Source: Clostridium estertheticum
Lineage (GTDB): Bacteria; Bacillota; Clostridia; Clostridiales; Clostridiaceae
Length of the DNA stretch: 64,000 nt
NCBI RefSeq assembly: GCF_011065935.2
Contig: NZ_JAAMNH020000001.1
Span: forward strand, 2,873,001-2,937,000
Direction of reading: 5' to 3'
How positions within the stretch are numbered: position 1 is the first letter of the stretch; each line of letters opens with the position of its first letter. This document shows positions 55,901 through 64,000 of the stretch, piece by piece. The notes under the pieces were generated by a model. That model ran no database searches and was not told the origin of the DNA. It saw only the letters and a list, made by a program, of their open reading frames with translations. The translations under genes and the position numbers were made by a program.

Positions 55901-56490
55901 TTAACTTCATCAGGGTTTGAAAATCCTAAAATAGGAAAAGAGTTCTTAAAGTTGATTAATAATAATCCATCAATTACCAAAATTTTATTTATTCCAACTG
56001 CTTCAAGAACAGAAGAAGAGTTATACTATGTAGAAAAGTCAAAGGAGGAACTTTTAGCAGTTGGAATAAAAGAAGAAAATATAATAATATATAATCTAGA
56101 TTCCACAATTCCTGATGAAATATTAAATGAAATAAGTGTAGTGTATGTCTGTGGAATACTTTTTACCTACTTTATAAACTTAGAGAAGCAAAATTCGAAA
56201 CCGTATTAACTAAGTTAATACAGCGTGGAATTTTATATGTAGGAGTAAGTGCTGGTAGTTTGCTAGCGGGACCCAATATTAATATACCTGATTATTCAGA
56301 TTCAAATGATATTGGTATAAGTGATTTTAACGGATTAAACATTACTAACATAGTAGTCATACCTCATTATTCAGAAGAACAAAAGGAGATAATAAAGGAA
56401 GCGAGGCAAAAGACTAAGTATTCAATCATGCATTTAACAGATAGACAAGCCTTGCTTATAGTTGGTGATGATAAAACAATAATTGAATAG
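55901..56490 (+). pseudogene. Peptidase E-like (S51) gene, frameshifted
   Basis: LTSSGFENPKIGKEFLKLIN through VVYVCG near 56153, then a small deletion, then in the other frame NTFYLLYKLREAKFETVLTK, GVSAGSLLAGPNI (catalytic Ser in SAGS) and a normal end. The start codon is missing: the frame follows directly from the kinase fragment. Confidence 0.75.
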
Positions 56491-56677
56491 ATTTAAATTC
56501 TTGACTATTCACTATTTTAAAATTTTTGTATAGTCAATTTTGTAAAATTTATAACCACAATATTTACGAATACAGCATTGTAAAATTGAAAGTGTGGCTA
56601 GGTTAAGGAACGAATGGAATTAGAAATGCTATATGGACTCTATAATTAGTTCTAATTTTAGATAATAGGAGGTTTTC

Positions 56678-57532
56678 ATGGAATTATCAGTGCTTGTGGG
56701 TCAATTCCCAATAACATTTGATATCAATATCAATTTAAAGAATATAATTTCGATTTTAGACGAAGCAGAAATAGACGATTTAGTTGTTTTACCTGAGGGA
56801 GCATTATCTGGTTATTCTGATGATATTTCGTTCCTTAAAAATATTGATATACATAAACTTGAACATGCAATTGAAAAACTTAAGCAAGAAGTTCTAAATA
56901 GAAAGATTCACCTAATATATGGGTCTTGTATCTTTGAAAATGGTAATTGGCTTAATGCAGGTATATGTCACTCATATACTGGTGCAGATTTTATATATAA
57001 GAAAATAAATTTAGCGGTTCATGAAAGAGGATATTTTCAAGCGGGAAACGAATTGTCAGTGTGTGAATTACTTATTAAAAACAGTATTGTACATATAGGA
57101 ATTCAACTATGCAGAGAGATAAGATTCCCTGAGCAGTGGAGATGGTTAGCATTAAATGGTGCAGAAGTATTTGTATATTTAACAAATGCCGTTGGTGGAA
57201 GTGACATTGCTGTATGGAGAAGCCATCTTGTTAGTAGGGCTACTGAAAATCTAAGATTTCTTATAAGTTCAAATAATGCAAATAAAAATCAACATTGCCC
57301 TACTATGCTGATTTCTCCAAGTGGTGAGATAATTGAAGAAATAGTTTCAGACAGAGCAAATGTTTTCAGAAGAAAAATAGAGTTAGATAAAATATCTAAC
57401 TGGTATATAAATCAATGTAGAAATGACGTTGTAAAATTGGTTAAAGGAAACGTTGACGTTAAAAAACAAATTACTGGATCTAAGGTTGAGGTAAATATTT
57501 TAAATCACATGCAATTATCAAACAATAAATAA
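56678..57532 (+). CDS. Carbon-nitrogen hydrolase (nitrilase superfamily)
   Basis: A 284-residue protein with the catalytic triad E40 (VLPEG), K108/K109 (FIYKKINL) and C145 (GIQLCREIRFPEQWRW). Expected to hydrolyse an amide or nitrile; the exact branch cannot be read. AGGAGG precedes the ATG. HAD gene follows after 18 bases. Confidence 0.9.
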   Translation: MELSVLVGQFPITFDININLKNIISILDEAEIDDLVVLPEGALSGYSDDISFLKNIDIHKLEHAIEKLKQEVLNRKIHLIYGSCIFENGNWLNAGICHSYTGADFIYKKINLAVHERGYFQAGNELSVCELLIKNSIVHIGIQLCREIRFPEQWRWLALNGAEVFVYLTNAVGGSDIAVWRSHLVSRATENLRFLISSNNANKNQHCPTMLISPSGEIIEEIVSDRANVFRRKIELDKISNWYINQCRNDVVKLVKGNVDVKKQITGSKVEVNILNHMQLSNNK

Positions 57533-57550
57533 ACAAAGCGAGGATTTAAT

Positions 57551-58240
57551 ATGAAGAATGATATAAATGTTGTATTTTTCGACTTGTTCTTTACACTGGT
57601 AACACCAAAGTATAGTGATTTGAGAAATGAAAATGATGTACTAAGCATAACAAAAACACAATGGGAAAAATATGCTGAAGACAATGAATTATATGTAAAA
57701 AGGGCAACAGGCAAGGAAAAAAGTCCTCAAAAGATAATTGAAAGTATTATTCGAAAAATGAAGATAACGGTTAATGCTTGTGAGAAAAAAGAAATTCTAA
57801 AATTAAGAGAAGAGAGATTTGAAAAGTCATTAATTGATGTAGATGTAACAATTCTTGATGTTCTTTTAGATATAAAAAAGAAGGGGACGAAGTTATGTTT
57901 GCTTAGTAATGCAGACATAATTGATGTTATGCATTGGGAAAAATCTCCTCTAAATAATTTATTCGATGATACAATATTTTCATATCAAGTAGGCTATTTA
58001 AAACCTCAAACTGAAATCTACGAAATTGCACTAAAGAAAATGAATGTTAATCCAGAAAACTGCATGTTTATTGGAGACGGTGGTTCTGATGAATTAAAAG
58101 GTGCAAAACAATTAGGAATAAAGACAATATTATCAGGCTATTTACTAAAAAGAGACAAAGAAGAACATAACACAATAAAAGAATTTGCGGATTATTATAT
58201 CGAAGATTTTAAAGAAATTAAAAATATATTATTTGAATAA
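57551..58240 (+). CDS. HAD-family hydrolase, haloacid dehalogenase-type
   Basis: A 229-residue HAD protein. Motif I is FFDLFFTL: nucleophile D11, with Phe instead of the usual second Asp at 13. Motif II is LLSNAD, motif III K of VGYLKPQ, and motif IV GDGGSDE. The missing second Asp fits dehalogenase-like rather than phosphatase chemistry. AGCGAGG precedes the ATG. The stop codon is the first triplet of the next site. Confidence 0.8.
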   Translation: MKNDINVVFFDLFFTLVTPKYSDLRNENDVLSITKTQWEKYAEDNELYVKRATGKEKSPQKIIESIIRKMKITVNACEKKEILKLREERFEKSLIDVDVTILDVLLDIKKKGTKLCLLSNADIIDVMHWEKSPLNNLFDDTIFSYQVGYLKPQTEIYEIALKKMNVNPENCMFIGDGGSDELKGAKQLGIKTILSGYLLKRDKEEHNTIKEFADYYIEDFKEIKNILFE

Positions 58241-58297
58241 AATGCACTGTTGTAGTTATGGCTATCCAGTAATCAAAGTCTAGCAACTAAAACGTTA
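58238..58297 (+). repeat. Compact attC-like site, 60 bp
   Basis: Left TAAAATGCACTGTTGTAG; right CTAGCAACTAAAACGTTATA. GTTG and TAG pair with CTA and CAAC. The left core is TAAA, the right GTTATAG. It supplies the stop of the HAD gene. Confidence 0.7.
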
Positions 58298-58341
58298 TAG
58301 ACGTATAAGATGGCCATATAATAAATTACATGGAGGGGTTA

Positions 58342-58971
58342 ATGGTGTCTATTTTAGGTATTTTGGGGACAATTCATAGTGAGGAAATGAGAAAAGATTT
58401 TAATTATTCGCTTGAAAAAATGGGGGAACTTATTGAATGGTTTAACCCAGATATTATTTGTGGAGAAGTTCGACCAGAAGATTGGCAAAAACATTGTAAT
58501 AATAATGAATATGAAGGTTATCTTGGTCCTAATGAATATAGAAGTTTAATAATACCTTTATGCGAGAAGCATAATATTAAATTTATTCCTGTTGACTGGT
58601 ATGAAGATGACTTAATAAATGTGGACTATTTTCAAGGTAAATCAGATTTAGAAGTCAATGCTTTAGAAAAACAATTTGAATCAATAATGAGTGGCTACAT
58701 GGAAGTTGCTAGAAAAAGTATAATACCATTTAATTCATCGGATTTTAATAATATTGTAGAGAAAAAACAGGATTTTCAAAATAGCATAAACCCGGATGTA
58801 CATAATGTATATTGGACATGTAGAAATCAGATTATGGTTGAAAGGATAAAAAAGGCTTTAGATATTAATAAAGGGAAAAGAGTTCTTTGCACAGTAGGAG
58901 CAGAACACACCTATTTTTATTATAGGAACTTGAAAGAAACCAATAGGGAAATAATTTACCCGTTAAAGTAA
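58342..58971 (+). CDS. Hypothetical protein, possibly TraB/Tiki-like
   Basis: A 209-residue soluble protein. SILGILGTIHSEEMRKDFNY and DIICGEVRPEDW near the N-terminus and LCTVGAEHTYFYYRNL near the end resemble the GTxH ... E ... GxxH pattern of TraB/Tiki/ChaN-type metal proteins. No membrane anchor. ATG 58342 has GGAGGGG close ahead. Function uncertain. Confidence 0.55.
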   Translation: MVSILGILGTIHSEEMRKDFNYSLEKMGELIEWFNPDIICGEVRPEDWQKHCNNNEYEGYLGPNEYRSLIIPLCEKHNIKFIPVDWYEDDLINVDYFQGKSDLEVNALEKQFESIMSGYMEVARKSIIPFNSSDFNNIVEKKQDFQNSINPDVHNVYWTCRNQIMVERIKKALDINKGKRVLCTVGAEHTYFYYRNLKETNREIIYPLK

Positions 58972-59131
58972 CCTCTATTCTCTTTGGGAAATGGCTGAGG
59001 TAATTTGAAATCCTTACCTATACTATATATGACAGATTTGAATAGTTTCATTAGGCAACCGATTATATTTACGATTAATACTTATAGCACAACAAGGGAT
59101 ATTTTTATATTCAGATAGAGGAGAAGGATTT

Positions 59132-59617
59132 ATGAAGATGATAGTAGCCGATGTATATGATGTTAAATTCATTGCAAAGGTTTGTAGAGATGCGAAAGTA
59201 TTATATGATCCAATAATGCTTGGGGCTTTTGAATGACAAGCTAAAAAATATGAAGATAGTGGATTGCCTAATTATTACTAGATTAGAATAATTCATGAAA
59301 ATAATAAAATTGGTTTTTATGCTAGTATGAACTTAAATGAAGAAGTTATATATATAGTAGTACTTTACGTATTAACGGATTATCAACGTAAAGGTTATGG
59401 AGGAAAAGTGTTAGATGAGATAATAATTTAAGCAAAGAATATCGGAATTAGAAGGTTAGTATTATTAGTACATAATAAAGCCGATTGGGCTATAAACTTT
59501 TATTTAAAGAGTGGATTTGAATTGGTTGGCAAAACAGAAGATGAAGTAATAGCCTTTGAAAAAGATATGAAGTCTGTTTATATTCCTAACACTTTTTTAA
59601 TGTGTTATACATTGTAA
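59132..59617 (+). pseudogene. GNAT acetyltransferase with three nonsense codons
   Basis: ATG 59132 after AGGAGAAGG. The whole gene can be followed in one frame: LYDPIMLGAFE-stop-QAKKYEDS ... YY-stop-IRIIHE ... VLTDYQRKGYGGKVLDEIII-stop-AKNIGI ... NFYLKSGFELVGKTEDEVIA. Stops are TGA 59234, TAG 59279 and TAA 59429. Confidence 0.85.
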
Positions 59618-59663
59618 GTTTCTTATCAAAACTTATAACTAGATTATACAAAGGGGAAGTTAT

Positions 59664-59766
59664 ATGATTCAAATAATAAAATAAAGCTGGATTTTATCCC
59701 TTAGAAGAGATAAATGAATTATGGGGAGAAAAAAAACCATGTTTGATTATGATTAAGAGTTTATAG
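59664..59766 (+). pseudogene. GNAT acetyltransferase remnant
   Basis: AAGGGGAAG then ATG reads MIQIIK-stop; in another phase AGFYPLEEINELWGEKKPCL and IMIKSL end at 59766. The ends of a GNAT gene are joined, the middle is deleted. Confidence 0.6.
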
Positions 59767-59816
59767 GATAAAAATAATCTAAGGATATTTATAAATTAAG
59801 TGGGGGTAGGAGAATT

Positions 59817-60383
59817 ATGAAAACACTAATTATTAGTGGTTCTCCAAGAAAAAATGGAGACTCAATGACTTTAGTTAATGAAATGGTAAAATATCTTGAT
59901 GGAGAAGTACAAGTAATTCACACTTACGACAATAATATTAGTCCGTGTGTAGATTGCAGATATTGCTGGCATAACAAAGGGTGCTCTATTAAAGATGGAA
60001 TGCAAGAGGTATATCAACTCCTTAATGAAGTTGATAATGTAATAATAGCTTCTCCATTATATTTTTCTGAACTTACTGGACAACTTTTAAGCTTTGCAAG
60101 CAGATTACAGCTATTTTTTGTTTCAAGATCCATACGAAAAGACAGCGAATTTATACAGAAAAAGAAAAATGGTGTGCTTATTATTTCAGCAGGTGGAGAT
60201 ACACGAAATTATGAGCGTTCATCAAGAACTGCAAATATTATTTTTCGCCAAATGAATACAACGTCAATTGGTAGTGTAAGTACGATACATACAAATACTA
60301 TACCCGCCAAAGACGATATAGATGCTTTAGTTAAAGCTAGGGAACTTGCATTGAAATTAAATGAGCTACATAATCTATCATAA
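59817..60383 (+). CDS. NAD(P)H-dependent FMN reductase / flavodoxin-fold protein
   Basis: A 188-residue protein with the phosphate-binding loop SGSPRKNGDSMTL (7-19), CVDCRYCWHNKGC and DNVIIASPLYFSELTGQLLS, typical of the iron-sulfur flavoprotein/NADPH-dependent FMN reductase group. Expected to be a soluble redox enzyme. GGGGG precedes the ATG; an A-family site follows. Confidence 0.9.
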   Translation: MKTLIISGSPRKNGDSMTLVNEMVKYLDGEVQVIHTYDNNISPCVDCRYCWHNKGCSIKDGMQEVYQLLNEVDNVIIASPLYFSELTGQLLSFASRLQLFFVSRSIRKDSEFIQKKKNGVLIISAGGDTRNYERSSRTANIIFRQMNTTSIGSVSTIHTNTIPAKDDIDALVKARELALKLNELHNLS

Positions 60384-60424
60384 AATGTTAGTGAAAAGAA
60401 TTATGAGATATTCTCTTCTTCAAC

Positions 60425-60592
60425 TAACAAAAATAGTCCTCCTTGACTGGTGGACTATTTTTGTGTAGCAATGTGTAAATTTATGACTTATAATCTATAT
60501 ATAGGTTAGTAGTTAAACAATTACCAAGGCACATTTAACAGTGTTAGTACAGTTTCTCTAAGGATAGTGATCGTTGACAACACGAAAGGTTA
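60425..60592 (+). repeat. attC-like site, A family, divergent stem
   Basis: TAACAAAAATAGTCCTCCTT at 60425; right GATCGTTGACAACACGAAAG then GTTAGTG. The inner insert is kept, but the outer-stem words are degraded (TGTTGCCG is lost). Confidence 0.75.
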
Positions 60593-60741
60593 GTGCAAAT
60601 TCATGAGTAAGTACAGTAGAATATAAAATTATTAGAGCGTATTAATATAATTATGTTCGACAAAGATTATTTATACTAGAAGAGGTGTTATGATGAATTA
60701 TACTGATTCTAAACCTATAACTGTAGGAGGAGGCTAGGAAC

Positions 60742-61044
60742 ATGAAGAGTGAATTTTCCATTAAAAATACTGGAAATATATTAGGCATTATTTCTTTTAC
60801 AATACCTTTAATTAATTTTATGTTCATATTGAATTGGTTCTTAAAAATAACTTCATATCAAAAATTAGAAGGCATGCCTTTAATGCTAACACCTTTAATC
60901 TGTCCAATAGGGATCTTATTTGGTGTTTTGTCAATAAAAACTATGCCTAATAACCTTGCAAAATGGAGTATTATTTTCAATGCTATATTAATATCACTAC
61001 CTTTTTTATATTGGACGTTAGGAACTTTAGTTTTTGGGCCTTAA
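60742..61044 (+). CDS. Three-helix membrane protein
   Basis: A 100-residue protein with hydrophobic segments at about 12-32, 46-64 and 75-97. GGAGGAGG precedes the ATG. A short frame 60690-60737 (MMNYTDSKPITVGGG) ends just before, overlapping the ribosome site, and may be a leader or the old N-terminus. Family not recognised. Confidence 0.6.
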   Translation: MKSEFSIKNTGNILGIISFTIPLINFMFILNWFLKITSYQKLEGMPLMLTPLICPIGILFGVLSIKTMPNNLAKWSIIFNAILISLPFLYWTLGTLVFGP

Positions 61045-61204
61045 AATCTATGTCACAAAATTCTTATATAGTGTCAGAAGCAATTATAAAATAACATTGT
61101 TAAAAACAAATCAAATATCAGTTTTATATTGATATTAAATATGTAATAAATATATAATTATATAGTTAATAAATGATAGTGAAAAGGTTGAAGGAGGAAT
61201 AGTA

Positions 61205-61390
61205 ATGAGTATTAGAGAAGAAAAGAAAATATGTCCACTTTGTGGACAAGATAATAATTGTCAACATGGGCAAGGTGGATGTTGGTGTGATACAGTTAAA
61301 TTTCCAAAGTATATATTAGATTTGATTCCTAATGACAAAAGGGGTAAAGCTTGCATATGTAAGTCTTGTTTAGAAAAGTATCAGAAATAA
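61205..61390 (+). CDS. Cysteine-rich CWC-family protein
   Basis: A 61-residue protein with CPLCGQDNNCQHGQGGCWCD and CICKSCLEKYQ, the pattern of cysteine-rich CWC proteins that probably bind zinc. AAGGAGGAATAGT precedes the ATG. Confidence 0.85.
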   Translation: MSIREEKKICPLCGQDNNCQHGQGGCWCDTVKFPKYILDLIPNDKRGKACICKSCLEKYQK

Positions 61391-61434
61391 ATGATATAAG
61401 ATAGTTTCAAAAGATAATATTTTCTAAATAGTTG

Positions 61435-61524
61435 GCTGTATGGGGATTTAATGAAGACGGAATTGATTTTTATGAAAAGATGGGAATGTCAACAAGAAAC
61501 AGAGGAATGGAATTGAATTTATAG
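61435..61524 (+). pseudogene. GNAT acetyltransferase 3' fragment
   Basis: Only the last 29 codons remain: AVWGFNEDGIDFYEKMGMST, RNRGMELNL and stop. No start. Lies between the CWC gene and the next GNAT gene. Confidence 0.65.
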
Positions 61525-61552
61525 TAATTCTTTATATTTTGGGGGTGAAATA

Positions 61553-62032
61553 ATGAATTTAGAAGCAGGTAAACTTACAGAAATACAAGCAAAAGAAATA
61601 TCTAATTGGAAATATGATGGAGATTATTCAATTTATAATCTTCCTTCTTGGGAAACAATGCTTCAAGAGAAATATTCCCTAAGTGATGATGCGAAAAGAG
61701 AAAGGTATATAAGTTATGTAAATGAAAATAGTGAATTAGTGGGGTTTGTTCATTTACTAGATGGAGCTGACTCTGTATTCTTTGGAATTGGTGTCAACCC
61801 AAATGTTTGTGGTATAGGCATAGGGAAGCTGATTACGAAGATGGCTTTAATTGAAATTCAAAATAGAGTTCCTAATAAACCTGTTGTATTAGAAGTTAGA
61901 ACATGGAACAAAAGGGCAGTGTGTTGCTATAAATCTCAAGGTTTTGAAATCATTGCTACAAAGCAGCAAGAAACCAAGCTTGGATTTGGTGAGTTTTATG
62001 TTATGAAATATAATTCTTCTCAAAAATTGTAG
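61553..62032 (+). CDS. GNAT acetyltransferase
   Basis: A 159-residue protein: FGIGVNPNVCGIGIGKLITK is the acetyl-CoA loop, and EVRTWNKRAVCCYKSQGFEI the C-terminal helix. GGGGGTG precedes the ATG. Substrate unknown. Confidence 0.9.
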   Translation: MNLEAGKLTEIQAKEISNWKYDGDYSIYNLPSWETMLQEKYSLSDDAKRERYISYVNENSELVGFVHLLDGADSVFFGIGVNPNVCGIGIGKLITKMALIEIQNRVPNKPVVLEVRTWNKRAVCCYKSQGFEIIATKQQETKLGFGEFYVMKYNSSQKL

Positions 62033-62074
62033 AATAAGATTTTATAGTTTATATTTTAATAAGTGGAGGTACTT

Positions 62075-62653
62075 ATGATTAGTATTCAAGGTGACAAGAT
62101 TTGTTTAAGAACATTTACAAGAGAAGAATATCATGAATATTGGAAATCCTATGTTGCAGATTCCATTATGGACCCTGATCTTTATGTTTATGATAAAAAA
62201 AGAGTAGATATAGGTTATGATTCTATTAGTGAAAAGGAGTCATGGTATCCGAGAGTAGGGATTTTTTTACCAACTGGAACGCCAATAGGTGAATTGTCTT
62301 TAAAAAGAATTAATCATGAAAAAAGCCAATGCGAACTTGGTATTGTCCTTGTCAATGGCAATTACAATGGGTTGGGATACGGAACGGAAGCTGTAGAATT
62401 GGCAATAGATTATGTGTTTAATACCTTGGAACTTAAATTCATATATGCTGATACAATGGGTTCTAATTTTAAAATGCAAAGTATATTTGGAAAATTTGGG
62501 TTTGAATTTGTAAATAGAGAAGAGCATTGTTACGATATGCATGATAGATGGGAAGATAAATTAAACTATATACTAAGAAATCCTAACATCACAAAAGGAG
62601 CATTATATAGTACCAAATTATCAGTTAAAAGGAGAAAAAATAATGCAATGTAA
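62075..62653 (+). CDS. GNAT acetyltransferase, RimJ/RimL type
   Basis: A 192-residue protein with ICLRTFTREEYHEYW, ELGIVLVNGNYNGLGYGTEA and MGSNFKMQSIFGKFGFEFVN. ATG 62075 has GGAGG ahead. Its last dozen codons overlap the ribosome site and start of the next gene (10-base overlap), so the C-terminus may have been altered by a joint. Confidence 0.85.
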   Translation: MISIQGDKICLRTFTREEYHEYWKSYVADSIMDPDLYVYDKKRVDIGYDSISEKESWYPRVGIFLPTGTPIGELSLKRINHEKSQCELGIVLVNGNYNGLGYGTEAVELAIDYVFNTLELKFIYADTMGSNFKMQSIFGKFGFEFVNREEHCYDMHDRWEDKLNYILRNPNITKGALYSTKLSVKRRKNNAM

Positions 62654-63461
62654 GGTAAAAAATGTATCTATAAACTATGAAATAACAGGTAATGGAAAAC
62701 CAATTGTTATGCTACATGGTTATTATGTAGACCACAGATTAATGACTGGATGTATGGAACCTATTTTTAGATCTAAAGTGGGTTATAAAAGGATATATCT
62801 CGACTTGCCAGGTATGGGAAAATCAGAGGGTGCAGAGTGGATTAAGAGCTCTGATGATATGCTTGATATTATAATTAGTTTTATTGAAAAAATCATCCCA
62901 AATGAAAATTTCCTACTTGTAGGTCAGTCATATGGCGGATATCTTTCAAGAGGTGTAATTCACAAAATGGCGAATAGAATAGACGGTGTTTTATTAATTT
63001 GTCCACTTATTATACCAGATTATGAAAAACGAAGTGTTGAAGAGCATGTTGTTTTAGTAAAAGACGATAAGTTATTATCTAAATTGACAACAGAGGATGC
63101 TGAAGATTTTAATTCTGGGTTCGTGGTTCAAAGTGAAAAAATCTATGAAAGAAATAAAAATGAAATAATGACTGGTGTTGAAATTGCAGATAATACATTT
63201 TTACAGAGGCTTCAACAAAATGGCTATGCACTCTCATTCGATGTAGATAAAATAAATAAAAAAGTTGATAAACCTACCCTTATTTTGTTAGGTAAACAAG
63301 ACGATTGTGTTGGCTATAAGGATTCATGGAATATATTGGAAAATTATCCGAGAGCAACTTTCGCTATACTTGATGGAGCGGGACATTGTTTGCAGATAGA
63401 ACAGGAAAAATTATTTAATTCATTAATTAGTGACTGGCTTGTAAGAGTTAATAAGCCCTAG
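62643..63461 (+). CDS. Alpha/beta hydrolase
   Basis: A 272-residue alpha/beta-hydrolase: oxyanion region LHGYYVD, nucleophile S96 in GQSYGG, acid in LGKQDDCV, His in GAGHCLQ. Complete catalytic triad. AAAGGAG precedes the ATG inside the end of the GNAT gene, so the two are probably cotranscribed. Likely an esterase or similar. Confidence 0.9.
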   Translation: MQCKVKNVSINYEITGNGKPIVMLHGYYVDHRLMTGCMEPIFRSKVGYKRIYLDLPGMGKSEGAEWIKSSDDMLDIIISFIEKIIPNENFLLVGQSYGGYLSRGVIHKMANRIDGVLLICPLIIPDYEKRSVEEHVVLVKDDKLLSKLTTEDAEDFNSGFVVQSEKIYERNKNEIMTGVEIADNTFLQRLQQNGYALSFDVDKINKKVDKPTLILLGKQDDCVGYKDSWNILENYPRATFAILDGAGHCLQIEQEKLFNSLISDWLVRVNKP

Positions 63462-63543
63462 TATTCGTATAGTACAGCTAATTTTAAGTGGAGCTGCAGT
63501 TGCATAAATAACAAATTCTAGGGAAAGTTTGGGAGGTTATGAA

Positions 63544-64000
63544 ATGAGTAATAATTCGATATTAGATGGTAATATAAAAATTATTGTTCAAAGAGTAGTA
63601 GCAGAAGGTTGTGGGGCAATTTTACTTACTGGTCCATCAAGTTGTGGTAAAGGTGAAATAGCTAAGGAACTGAGCAGTTTTTTATCAATACCAAAGGAAA
63701 GACATCTCTCAATGGGGGATATTTTACGTAGGACAATAAGAAAAGCACGTGAAAATGAAAACTTTAGAGATAGGCTTGCTACTGCATACAACATAAGTGA
63801 TAGAATATCAGTATTTGAAGAAGCCGAAAACAGAGCAGAAAATATTTCAAAAGCTATAAAATATAAAAGTGAATTAATATTATTCTACGGGGGTAGAGAA
63901 ACAATAAGTCAATTGGATTGGTTAGAGTTTTGTGTCATAGAAGGCTTATTAGTGCCTGATGAATGGACTGTAAATATTATAAATGCTACATTTGAAGACT
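63544..64000 (+). CDS. P-loop kinase-like protein, cut by window end
   Basis: The visible 152 residues include a Walker A motif GPSSCGKG (30-37), SIPKERHLSMGDILRRTIRK and a helical lid-like stretch. This resembles cytidylate/adenylate-kinase-type proteins. GGAGG precedes the ATG. No stop is reached before 64000. Confidence 0.75.
   Translation, partial: MSNNSILDGNIKIIVQRVVAEGCGAILLTGPSSCGKGEIAKELSSFLSIPKERHLSMGDILRRTIRKARENENFRDRLATAYNISDRISVFEEAENRAENISKAIKYKSELILFYGGRETISQLDWLEFCVIEGLLVPDEWTVNIINATFED

Overview
The DNA is very AT-rich, with strong AGGAGG- or GGGGGG-type ribosome sites, many TTG/GTG starts and proteins typical of clostridia. I infer a Clostridium-like Firmicute chromosome; the species cannot be told from the window. 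No rRNA, tRNA, CRISPR array, phage module or site-specific integrase was found.

The window is one long array of small, unrelated, mostly single-gene units. Nearly all read left to right, each with its own ribosome site. Between many of them lie imperfect palindromes of about 55 to 170 bases that start with (R)YYYAAC-like and end with GTTRRRY-like boxes, the layout of integron attC sites. I count about 17 sites with both ends and about 20 half or truncated sites. They form a long A family (TAACAAAATGTTGCCG ... CGGCAACACGAAACGTTA, with a conserved inner insert) and a shorter B family (TAACAATGTGTTCAAG ... GAACACGAAACGTTA). Stem sequences differ between sites but remain paired, so folding appears to be what is conserved. 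The best reading is a large integron-type cassette array, or a cluster of attC sites lacking an integrase (CALIN), in a Firmicute.

Layout. 1-13 kb: small membrane proteins, a methyltransferase, a flavoprotein, HAD phosphatases, an aminoglycoside adenylyltransferase remnant, and a group II intron (6250 to about 8137) that begins exactly at the end of an attC-like site. 13-16 kb: a Nudix pseudogene split by a 1312-bp IS3-family element with a 3-bp GAA target duplication. 16-31 kb: the densest array of sites, with MBL hydrolase, homocysteine methyltransferase family, nucleotidyltransferase, ASCH, Nudix, methyltransferase, histidine phosphatase, two metalloproteases and nitroreductase genes. 31-33 kb: a different-looking block (secreted MBL hydrolase with terminator, AraC regulator). 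33-40 kb: acetyltransferases, Nudix, TfoX C-terminal, HD and P-loop genes. 40-58 kb: the same classes of gene (GNAT, Nudix, deaminase, methyltransferase, kinase) packed head to tail with few recognisable sites, plus an HTH-TPR regulator on the minus strand. 58-64 kb: more cassettes, and a kinase-like gene cut by the window end.

Content is typical of cassette arrays: about 16 intact GNAT acetyltransferases plus several broken ones, five intact Nudix hydrolases, three HAD phosphatases, methyltransferases, deaminases and small kinases. These enzymes modify or clean up small molecules. There is no common pathway; the genes share a way of being collected. Many units are decayed: nonsense codons, frameshifts, internal deletions and fusions whose joints often fall in attC-like sites.
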